A stretch of DNA of 16,918 nt from JAKEHA01 sp035687255 (GTDB lineage Bacteria; Krumholzibacteriota; Krumholzibacteriia; WVZY01; JAKEHA01): contig DASRYI010000170.1 in NCBI GenBank assembly GCA_035687255.1, forward strand, positions 1 through 16,918, read 5' to 3'. Below the pieces are notes generated by a model. The model worked only from the letters and a program-made list of their open reading frames with translations, searched no databases and was not told the origin of the DNA. The first letter of the stretch is position 1. The number at the start of each line of letters is the position of its first letter. Below are positions 6,216 through 16,268 of the stretch, in pieces. Both the position numbers and the translations under genes were made by a program.

Positions 6216-7601
6216 ATGACGAATACCGACGCACACGATCACGATCACGAACACGATCACCATGATCATGATCATGATCACGCGCACCACGATCACGATC
6301 ATCACCACCATCACCACGGGCCGGAGCGGGCCTTCACGGTGACGGTGGCCAGTCCCAGCCAGACCCGGCGCGTACTTTCCGTGCAGGTCCCGGCCGAGGA
6401 ACTGGAAAAAGAACGGGCAGCCGTCCTGCAGGAGATGCGTCGGCGCATTCGCGTCCCGGGCTTCCGCAAGGGCAAGGTCCCGGCCGGATTCCTGCAGAAG
6501 AACTATGCGGACGCCATTCAGAGCGATGCGGTCCGAAACCTGCTTCCGGACGTGTACGAGCAGGCCCTCCACCGGGAGCACATTCACCCGCTGGGGGACC
6601 CGGTGTTCGAGAACGTGAAGCTCGATGAGGGCGGGGTCGCGTTCGATGTAAAAATCGACGTCCGGCCCGAGGTAACGCTCTCGGGCTACGACAAGGTCTC
6701 GGTCGAGGTGCCCCGCCGGCCGGTCACGGATCAGGATGTGGACCAGGCCCTGGACGGGATTCGCGAGCGGCTGGCGGCGTTCGACACCGTCACCCGCGAG
6801 GCGACGCCGGCTGACCACCTGGTGATCGATTATGTGCCGCTGGCGGCCGATGGTACGCCGGAAGAGAAGTCCCGGGCGAAGGACTATCCGGTATCGCTGG
6901 CCAGCGACAGCCTCCTGGCCGAATTTCGTGAGGGGCTGGTGGGGATGAAGGCGGGCGAGGAGAAGGAAATCAAGGTCACGTACCCGGCGGATTTCGGGGA
7001 TGAACGCGTGGCCGGCACGGAACGCACCTTCCGGGTGCAGGTCAAGGAAGTGAAGGAGAAGCTCCTTCCCGAACTGGACGACAATTTTGCGAAGCGCGTG
7101 GACGAGACCGCGGGCACGCTGCTCGAGCTGAAGATCCGGATTCGCAAACAGCTCGAACAGGAAGAGGAGACGCGCTACCGCCGCGATGTGGACGAAAAGA
7201 TCATCGACGCCATCATCGCCGGCAACCCCTTCGAGGTGCCCGAAGTGATGGTCTCGAACTACCTCGACTCACTGGTCGAGGAGGACCGTCGCCAGCATGG
7301 CGGCCAGGCCGGCGACCCGGCCCGGGAAACGGAAATCCGCGAGGTCTTCCGGGACTCGGCGGTCCGGATGATCCAGAAGTACTTTGTGATGGATGCCGTC
7401 AAGCGGCAGGAAAAAATCGAGCTTTCGGCGGAGGATGTGGACCAGCGTGTGCAACTGCTGGCCCAGGGGCTGGGCAAGCCCCCCGAGGAGATTCGTGCCA
7501 TGGTCAGCCACCCCGAACGCCGCCGGGGGTTCGAAAGCGACCTGGTCGAAGAGAAAACTATGCGCTTCCTGCGTGACCACGCGGTGGTCAAAAGCCCGTA
7601 G
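6216..7601 (+). CDS. tig: Trigger factor with His-rich N-terminal tail
   Basis: This 461-residue ribosome-bound chaperone and prolyl isomerase meets nascent chains at the exit tunnel. The ribosome-docking signature GFRKGKVP is at residues 82-89 (near 43-50 in E. coli). The middle part, roughly residues 190-280, is the FKBP-like domain, with its usual central motif altered to LLAEFREG. It is followed by LPELDDNFAKR and a helical C-terminal chaperone domain. The unusual part is residues 7-34: 18 of 28 are histidine, mostly alternating with aspartate and ending in six consecutive histidines. ATG6216 is the start; AGGGG at 6201-6205 lies 10 bases upstream and shares its first base with the tRNA's CCA end. 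The frame is open further upstream but only through tRNA sequence. It is followed by clpP, clpX and lon, the classical order. Confidence 0.95.
   Translation: MTNTDAHDHDHEHDHHDHDHDHAHHDHDHHHHHHGPERAFTVTVASPSQTRRVLSVQVPAEELEKERAAVLQEMRRRIRVPGFRKGKVPAGFLQKNYADAIQSDAVRNLLPDVYEQALHREHIHPLGDPVFENVKLDEGGVAFDVKIDVRPEVTLSGYDKVSVEVPRRPVTDQDVDQALDGIRERLAAFDTVTREATPADHLVIDYVPLAADGTPEEKSRAKDYPVSLASDSLLAEFREGLVGMKAGEEKEIKVTYPADFGDERVAGTERTFRVQVKEVKEKLLPELDDNFAKRVDETAGTLLELKIRIRKQLEQEEETRYRRDVDEKIIDAIIAGNPFEVPEVMVSNYLDSLVEEDRRQHGGQAGDPARETEIREVFRDSAVRMIQKYFVMDAVKRQEKIELSAEDVDQRVQLLAQGLGKPPEEIRAMVSHPERRRGFESDLVEEKTMRFLRDHAVVKSP
6234..6317 (+). repeat. His/Asp codon repeat at the start of tig
   Basis: A low-complexity run of CAC/CAT alternating with GAT codons, in effect repeated GATCAC/GATCAT hexamers, encodes residues 7-34 of trigger factor. 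It holds 18 His, 8 Asp, 1 Glu and 1 Ala. The hexamer unit could change copy number by replication slippage in steps of two residues without a frameshift. Confidence 0.9.
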
Positions 7602-7610
7602 TTTCCTCTT

Positions 7611-7639
7611 TTGTGTGGCGCCCGGACGTAAGTTATATT
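7611..7639 (+). promoter_or_regulatory. Probable sigma-70 promoter of clpP-clpX
   Basis: TTGTGT at 7611-7616 and TATATT at 7634-7639 are spaced by 17 bases (3/6 and 5/6 consensus matches). The expected start is near 7646, giving a short leader before the clpP ribosome binding site at 7652. It would allow clpPX expression apart from tig. Evidence is consensus matching only. Confidence 0.5.
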
Positions 7640-7667
7640 GGAGTCGCACGTAGGAGAGGTTGGTAAT

Positions 7668-8299
7668 ATGTCCGAGAAACTTCACATTCCGGTTCCGTTC
7701 GTCATCGAGCAGACAGGGCGCTACGAGCGCTCCTATGACATCTATTCCCGGCTTCTCAAGGACCGCATCATCTTCCTGGGAACGCCCATCGATGACACGG
7801 TATCCAACCTGATCGTCGCCCAGATGCTGTTCCTCGAGGCCGAGGACGCGGAGCGCGACATCTATTTGTATATCAACAGCCCCGGCGGCTCGGTATCGTC
7901 CGGGATGGCCATCTACGATACCATGCAGTACATCCGCCCCGCCGTGGCGACCATCTGCATGGGGCAGGCGGCCAGCATGGCGGCCATGCTGCTGGCGGCG
8001 GGGAGGAAGGGCAAGCGCTCGGGGCTGCCCAACTCGCGCGTCATGATCCACCAGCCCTCGGGCGGGTCGGAGGGGCAGGCGGCCTCGATCGAAATCTATA
8101 CGCGGGAAATCTTGCGCCTGCGCGACCGGCTGAATACCTTGCTTGCCGAACACACCGGTCAGCCGGTAAAGAAGATTGCAAAAGACACCGACCGCGACTA
8201 TTTCATGTCTGCGGAGGAAGCCCGGGATTACGGTATCATTGATAGTATCTTTGTGAATCGGCCCGAATCACCCAGCGAGCCCAAAGAGGCCAACGTCGC

Positions 8300-8303
<4 letters not shown>
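7668..8303 (+). CDS. clpP: ATP-dependent Clp protease proteolytic subunit ClpP
   Basis: This 211-residue serine protease forms the tetradecameric chamber that degrades substrates unfolded by ClpX or ClpA. The catalytic triad is Ser103 (GQAASMAAM), His128 (RVMIHQP) and Asp177 (TDRDYF), each six above the mature E. coli numbering. The oxyanion strand INSPGGSV is intact. The N-terminal IPVPFVIEQTGRYERSYDIYSRLL is typical, with only a short propeptide. ATG7668 is chosen because AGGAGAGG at 7652-7659 lies 8 bases upstream; the in-frame TTG7638 overlaps the likely -10 box and lacks a ribosome site. The 3' end overlaps clpX by 4 bases (GTGA), implying translational coupling and stoichiometric production with the unfoldase. 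Confidence 0.97.
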
Positions 8304-9553
<1,250 letters not shown>

Positions 9554-9611
9554 TCGGCGCGCCGCCCCCGGGTTTCAATTCCTCCGACTTTTACGCCGTT
9601 TTCCCGTTCGA

Positions 9612-9625
9612 CTCCCTGAGGGGAG
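9612..9625 (+). repeat. Small hairpin just upstream of the lon ribosome site
   Basis: CTCCC (9612-9616) pairs with GGGAG (9621-9625) across loop TGAG, ending directly before the lon Shine-Dalgarno region (GAGGAG near 9627-9632). It might influence access to that site. It matches neither the CIRCE nor the HAIR heat-shock operator that I know. The effect is speculative. Confidence 0.35.
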
Positions 9626-9640
9626 CGAGGAGACACACGC

Positions 9641-12082
<2,442 letters not shown>

Positions 12083-12105
12083 TTTGCCAGAGCTAGCGCG
12101 ATGTG

Positions 12106-12150
12106 AAAGCGCCTGTCCGCGCTCCCACGGACAGGCGCTTTTCGTTTCTT
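12106..12150 (+). terminator. Intrinsic terminator after lon (first)
   Basis: A perfect 14-bp stem, AAAGCGCCTGTCCG (12106-12119) with CGGACAGGCGCTTT (12128-12141), closes an 8-base loop and is followed by the T-rich TCGTTTCTT. It begins 23 bases after the lon stop. This is a textbook intrinsic terminator for the quality-control block. Confidence 0.93.
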
Positions 12151-12178
12151 GAGGCGGGAGTGGCCCTCTGTGGCAAGC

Positions 12179-12227
12179 AAAGCACCCGGACCGGTTTCGC
12201 CGGCCGGGTGCTTTCTTTTCTGTTTCT
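12179..12227 (+). terminator. Second, tandem intrinsic terminator after lon
   Basis: AAAGCACCCGG (12179-12189) pairs with CCGGGTGCTTT (12204-12214). Inside it, CCGG (12191-12194) and CCGG (12200-12203) extend the stem past a bulged A, closing a TTTCG loop. A long T-rich tail, TTCTTTTCTGTTTCT-like, follows. Its sequence differs from the first terminator, so it is a backup rather than a duplication. Confidence 0.92.
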
Positions 12228-12234
12228 GCCGGGC

Positions 12235-12264
12235 TTGTGAGCAGCGCCGGTTGTGAAGTATGAT
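12235..12264 (+). promoter_or_regulatory. Probable promoter of the RCC1-repeat gene
   Basis: TTGTGA (12235-12240) and TATGAT (12259-12264) are 18 bases apart (4/6 and 5/6 consensus matches). It lies directly after the double terminator and about 70 bases before the start codon, which is where a new unit needs a promoter. TTGTGA occurs again at 12251-12256. Confidence 0.5.
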
Positions 12265-12333
12265 CGTTAATAACCAACTTATGTCGACGCAGTTGGTCGC
12301 GCCGTGCACAGCCGCAGCCGAAGGGAATCAGTC

Positions 12334-14631
12334 ATGAAGACTTCGCTCTGCACTCTGGCTGTTCTTTTTCTGTTCCTTCTCCTCATCGCGACCGCTACCT
12401 TCGCGCAGTCATCATCGATGGTGAGCTTCGGCGGCCTGGTCCTGGCGCCGGCGGCCGACACGCGCAATCTCATTTCCATCGACACGGCCTATGATCACAC
12501 CGTCGCGGTGTGCTCCGACGGCACGGTGGTGGGATGGGGAGGCAACAAGTACGGGCAGCTGGATTTCCCGGTTCCCAACGCTGACTTCGTGGCGGCGGCG
12601 GTGGGCGGCGGTGCAACCGCCTCGCACACGCTCCTTTTGAAGGCGGACGGAAGCATCCTTGCAGTCGGAGCGAACTCGTCCGGTCAATGCGACGTCCCGG
12701 CCCCCAACGCGAATTTCGTCGCGGTTGCCGCGGGACAGATCCACAGCGTCGGCCTCAGGGCGAATGGAACCGTGGTCGCGTGGGGCAGCAATTCGTTTCG
12801 GCAGCTGGTTTTGCCCGATCCCAATGCCGGTTTCAAGGCGATCGCCGCCGCGGCTGTTCACAGCGTTGGGCTCAGGACCAACGGCACGATCGCGGTGTGG
12901 GGCAGCGGCCTCGCGGTCCTGTTCAACCCGCCTTCGGATCCAGGCTTTGTTGCCGTCGCCACCAACGAAGACACGGGTGTGGCGTTGCGCGCGGACGGTT
13001 CGGTGGAGACCTGGGGCGGCGGCTTCCTGTATGGGATCGCGCCGCCGTCGCCGAACACCGGCTTTGTCGCGATCGCTGCCGGCGACAACAATCTGGTGGC
13101 GCTCAAGTCCGACGGAACCGTCGTGCAGTGGGGAGGCCCGGCGAGCCTTCCTTCACCCAACTCCGGATTTGTGGCGGTCGGCGCGGGACCGAATTGTGGC
13201 GTCGGGATCAAAACCGACGGATCGTTCAGCGGCTGGGGCAGCAATGCGCGCGGACAACTCAACGTGCCGCTGCCGAATGATCAGATCGTGAAAATTGCCG
13301 CCGGCACCAACCAGGTGATGGGGCTGCGCACCGACGGGAGCATCGCATGTGTCACGAGTATTACCGCCCTCAACGTGCCGGCACCCAACACGGATTTCAG
13401 CGCGATTGCGGGCGGTGACAATCACAGTCTCGGGGTCAAGTCGAACGGAACCGTCGTGGGCTGGGGAAGCAACGCCCAGGGACAGCTGAATGTGCCGGCA
13501 CCGAATTCCGGTTTTGTCGCGGTGGCGGCGGGAAGTTATCACAGTCTCGGCCTGAAGGCCGACGGTTCCGTGGTGGCCTGGGGAAGCAATGGCTCCGGAC
13601 AGTTGAACATGCCGACGCCCAATTCGAACTTCCTGCAGATCGCGGCATGTGCATCATACAGCCTCGGGCTTAAGTCCGATGGAACCATCAGCGAGTGGGG
13701 CTACGGTCCGCGGGGGGGCGGAAACGGTCCCGGTGTTGGATTTCCCAACACGAACTTCGTCTCGATAGCGGCCGGCAATGGTGTTGCGCTCGCGCTGCGC
13801 GCCGACGGCTCCCTTGCGATCTGGGGAGACGTGAGTTTCGACGCGACGTACACGGGCCCGTCGCTGCCCTCGCCCAACACCGGGTTCATTGGCGTTGCGG
13901 CGGGCCTCGACCACGCGGCGGCGCTCAAGGCCAACGGGTCGGTGATCGTCTGGGGACCCAGCTACTACAACACCAACAATCAGCTCCAGCTTCCAGCCTC
14001 GAACAGTAATTTCACTGCGATCGCGGGTGGCGCGTACCAGACCCTCGCCATTCGCACCGACCAGGTGCCGGTGCCGGTCCTGCTGCAGCACTACGAGTCG
14101 GCGTGGCGCGACGATCGCGTGGTCATAACGTGGCGGCTGCTCGATATCGACGGTACGGTTACGTTCGACATTAACCGCAGGAACAGCGCTGGCCGCGTGG
14201 AACGTATCGGTGCACCGGCCGTTATGGACGGGCCGGGAGTGTTTCACATCGACGATGTTGATGTGGAGCGCGGTGGGCGCTACACCTACATCGTGGTCGT
14301 GAAGCAGAATGGCGAGGGCATCACAGCATTCGAGACCACGGTGGACATTCCGGCGGCGATACTTGCGCTGGGGCCGAACCACCCCAACCCGTTCAATCCG
14401 GAAACTGCAATTCCGTTCACACTCGACCGCGCGCGCCACGTCACTCTCTCCGTTTACGACGTGAACGGAGCGCGTGTTCGCACGCTTGAAAGTCGGGTGG
14501 AGTCCGCCGGTTCGCATACCGTGACCTGGAACGGCCGGGATGACACGGGCGCACCGGTCGCGAGCGGCGTGTACTTTGCGCGTCTCGAAGCCGGCCGTGT
14601 GCTGACCCAACGGATGGTGCTGCTCAAGTAA
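12334..14631 (+). CDS. Secreted RCC1-repeat protein with FlgD-like C-terminal domain
   Basis: A 765-residue exported protein of unknown function. A signal peptide spans residues 1-24 (Lys3, a long Leu/Phe core, then TATFA before Gln25). Residues about 46-576 hold thirteen full RCC1-type units of 35-43 residues plus a final partial one, on the pattern 'VAVAAG..HSLGLK.DGTVVAWGSN..GQLNVP.PN..F'. An Ig/fibronectin-like stretch covers about 577-672. The C terminus, from GPNHPNPFNPETAIPF near 678, is the FlgD-type domain (SVYDVNGARVRTL, GRDDTGAPVASGVYF) used in FCB-group bacteria as an export or surface-anchoring tail. RCC1 folds as seven-bladed propellers, so fourteen units suggest two propellers. 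ATG12334 has AAGGGA 7 bases upstream; the in-frame GTG12304 lacks a site. It probably binds a protein or polysaccharide outside the cell, but no partner can be read. Confidence 0.85.
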   Translation: MKTSLCTLAVLFLFLLLIATATFAQSSSMVSFGGLVLAPAADTRNLISIDTAYDHTVAVCSDGTVVGWGGNKYGQLDFPVPNADFVAAAVGGGATASHTLLLKADGSILAVGANSSGQCDVPAPNANFVAVAAGQIHSVGLRANGTVVAWGSNSFRQLVLPDPNAGFKAIAAAAVHSVGLRTNGTIAVWGSGLAVLFNPPSDPGFVAVATNEDTGVALRADGSVETWGGGFLYGIAPPSPNTGFVAIAAGDNNLVALKSDGTVVQWGGPASLPSPNSGFVAVGAGPNCGVGIKTDGSFSGWGSNARGQLNVPLPNDQIVKIAAGTNQVMGLRTDGSIACVTSITALNVPAPNTDFSAIAGGDNHSLGVKSNGTVVGWGSNAQGQLNVPAPNSGFVAVAAGSYHSLGLKADGSVVAWGSNGSGQLNMPTPNSNFLQIAACASYSLGLKSDGTISEWGYGPRGGGNGPGVGFPNTNFVSIAAGNGVALALRADGSLAIWGDVSFDATYTGPSLPSPNTGFIGVAAGLDHAAALKANGSVIVWGPSYYNTNNQLQLPASNSNFTAIAGGAYQTLAIRTDQVPVPVLLQHYESAWRDDRVVITWRLLDIDGTVTFDINRRNSAGRVERIGAPAVMDGPGVFHIDDVDVERGGRYTYIVVVKQNGEGITAFETTVDIPAAILALGPNHPNPFNPETAIPFTLDRARHVTLSVYDVNGARVRTLESRVESAGSHTVTWNGRDDTGAPVASGVYFARLEAGRVLTQRMVLLK
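12469..14063 (+). repeat. Array of about 14 diverged RCC1-type repeats
   Basis: Units of roughly 105-130 bases, each encoding one propeller blade, run through the secreted protein. Units 9 and 10 (about 13396-13632) are the closest to consensus, each with HSLG and VVGWGSN or VVAWGSN. Unit 8 has lost the WG core, and units 11-13 carry insertions. The divergence shows an old array, not a recent slippage product. Confidence 0.85.
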
Positions 14632-14636
14632 CGGCG

Positions 14637-16112
14637 CTATTGTCGCCGCTCGAAGCGAACCGAGTCCGGCGGAGCGATGCACAACCACACCGCGTCGATT
14701 CTGCCCTCGGCACCCACCTCGAACCGTCCCGGGTACCCGTCTGCAATGAACCGGTCGCGCCCGGTGAGATCGACGCCGAGAGAGAGGGCGCCGATGGTTG
14801 CGCTCAACGAATCTCCCTTCACCACCACATTCAGCGTTCCACAATCATCGTTGTAGAAGTCACCCGCGTAACGTGCGGCCGGCAGACTCAGCGCGCCGCC
14901 GGTTGCGCTCGTCGCCTCGGCGTTTCGGGCGGCACGCGCACGCACCATGTCCAGCAGCGCGGGCATCATGTTCGGGTGGGAGCGGGGCAGAGCGGCGTCG
15001 AGGGCCTGTGCGGCCGCGACTTCGGCCAGAAACACCGAACCCGGACCATTGGCGGCCACGGCCACGCCCAGGTTGCGTCCGGGGAGAAACGCCAGGAAGG
15101 CGCCGGAGCCCGAGTAATTACCGTTGTGGCAGTAGAGCGTATCCGCGTCGAAGGTGCGCACATCCCACCCCGCGCTCCACGCAATGCGCCGTTCCCATTT
15201 CAGTAGTGGGTGGGGGCCGGCTGCCTCGGAGGCGAGCAACGTGCGCATGCTGCGCAATGCCGCTGCCGGCAGCACGCGGCGACCGTCGAGCATGCCGTCG
15301 CCCAGCTGCAGCCGCAACCAGCGCGCCAGGTCATTACCGGTGGTGAATATCCCGCCCGCGGCGTGCATGGTGGCGTCGCTCTTGAGCGGCGTGGCGAGCA
15401 CGAGATGCCCCTGCTCGTATTCGTAGGGACGTGCGACGTTGGCGTCTGCCCACGCCGCGGATGCCGCGCAGGTGGTTCGCGTCATCCCCGCGGGCACGAA
15501 GACGCGCTCGGTGACCACTTCCTGCCACGGCTTGCCCGTGACCGACTGGATCACACGGCCCAGCAGCGTGTAGTGGAGGTTCGAGTAGGCGAATGACCGG
15601 CGCGGCGTGGTTTCCGACAGCAGGCGATAGTAGCGGCCATCCGTCATTTCGCCGGTGTACGCATCTCCGAAAGTGATCGTCTTGTTCACGAGCCCCGGAC
15701 GGTGTCCCAGAAGATCGCGCACCGTAATCGAATCGGCGTAGCCCGGCGTGGCAAGAGTGAAGCGTGGCAGATAGCGCCGCACCGGTGCATCCAGATCAAT
15801 ACGGCCGTCGTTCGCGAGCAGGGTGACGGCGCACGCCACAAACGGCTTCGTGCACGAGGCGATGTACATGCGCGTATCGAGATCGACCGGCAGGCTGCGG
15901 TCGGTGTCGCGCACGCCCAGCAGGTCTCGGCGCACAATGCCGTCGCGGTTCACGACCACCACCATCATGCCGGGAATGTGGAGCTCCTGCATGGCACTGC
16001 TCCATGCGGTAGCCAGCGAATCCGGCGCGGCCGCCCGCGCAGGAGAACACGCCGCGATCAACGTGATCAGCAGAATCCACGGGCGTGCGCTTGCGGCCGA
16101 ATACATACGCAT
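14637..16112 (-). CDS. Serine hydrolase, class C beta-lactamase/esterase family, probable lipoprotein
   Basis: A 491-residue exported enzyme of the penicillin-binding-protein-like serine hydrolase family. The nucleophile motif is Ser86-Cys-Thr-Lys89, the second motif Tyr176-Ser-Asn178, and HNG at 329-331 takes the place of the KTG triad, as in esterases and DD-peptidases of this family. The leader ends in LIAAC, which fits a lipobox with Cys22; cleavage after ARA by ordinary signal peptidase is the alternative. The last 100 residues (from about AARYAGDFY) look like the beta-barrel domain often attached to these hydrolases. The family-typical HTSGL after the nucleophile domain reads HRPGL here. 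ATG16112 has GGAGG 5 bases upstream. It converges on the RCC1 gene with only 5 bases between stop codons. The substrate cannot be told: peptidoglycan peptide, ester or beta-lactam. Confidence 0.88.
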   Translation of the reverse strand: MRMYSAASARPWILLITLIAACSPARAAAPDSLATAWSSAMQELHIPGMMVVVVNRDGIVRRDLLGVRDTDRSLPVDLDTRMYIASCTKPFVACAVTLLANDGRIDLDAPVRRYLPRFTLATPGYADSITVRDLLGHRPGLVNKTITFGDAYTGEMTDGRYYRLLSETTPRRSFAYSNLHYTLLGRVIQSVTGKPWQEVVTERVFVPAGMTRTTCAASAAWADANVARPYEYEQGHLVLATPLKSDATMHAAGGIFTTGNDLARWLRLQLGDGMLDGRRVLPAAALRSMRTLLASEAAGPHPLLKWERRIAWSAGWDVRTFDADTLYCHNGNYSGSGAFLAFLPGRNLGVAVAANGPGSVFLAEVAAAQALDAALPRSHPNMMPALLDMVRARAARNAEATSATGGALSLPAARYAGDFYNDDCGTLNVVVKGDSLSATIGALSLGVDLTGRDRFIADGYPGRFEVGAEGRIDAVWLCIAPPDSVRFERRQ

Positions 16113-16211
16113 GAAGACCTCCGTGTCTCGAGCAATGGAGAAACGCCGTATGTTCGCTTTGACCGGCGCAGGCGCCCGTTGGTTTCAAGAAAATGAGCGG
16201 TGTGACGGCAC

Positions 16212-16240
16212 TCGACGTTGCCGCAGGCGTCGGGTATGAT
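16212..16240 (+). promoter_or_regulatory. Possible promoter of the 2-oxoacid oxidoreductase gene
   Basis: TCGACG (16212-16217) and TATGAT (16235-16240) are 17 bases apart (4/6 and 5/6 matches) in the 156-base divergent gap. The expected start near 16247 leaves a short leader containing AGGAAAA. I saw no comparable promoter for the divergent hydrolase gene. Confidence 0.4.
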
Positions 16241-16268
16241 CAGGAGGCCGCAGGAAAACCGATAACGC

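Noticed and set aside
6234..6317. CRISPR or non-coding microsatellite reading of the GATCAC/GATCAT repeats
   Set aside because: The unit is 6 bases with no spacers, and it stays in frame with trigger factor as His-Asp codons, so it is coding low complexity.
7638..7667. Alternative TTG start for clpP 30 bases upstream
   Set aside because: The TTG lies in the likely -10 box and has no ribosome site, whereas ATG7668 has AGGAGAGG at ideal distance and gives the usual ClpP N terminus.
9554..9640. CIRCE or HAIR heat-shock operator before lon
   Set aside because: Neither TTAGCACTC-N9-GAGTGCTAA nor CTTGAGT-N7-ACTCAAG, nor a close variant, is present; only a small CTCCC/GGGAG hairpin is seen.
12469..14063. 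Repeated DNA in the RCC1 gene as a CRISPR array or tandem satellite
   Set aside because: The similarity lies at protein level, units vary in length and sequence, and the whole stretch is one open frame.
16218..16240. TTGCCG with TATGAT as promoter boxes before the oxidoreductase gene
   Set aside because: The spacing is only 11 bases; TCGACG at 16212 with 17-base spacing is the better partner.
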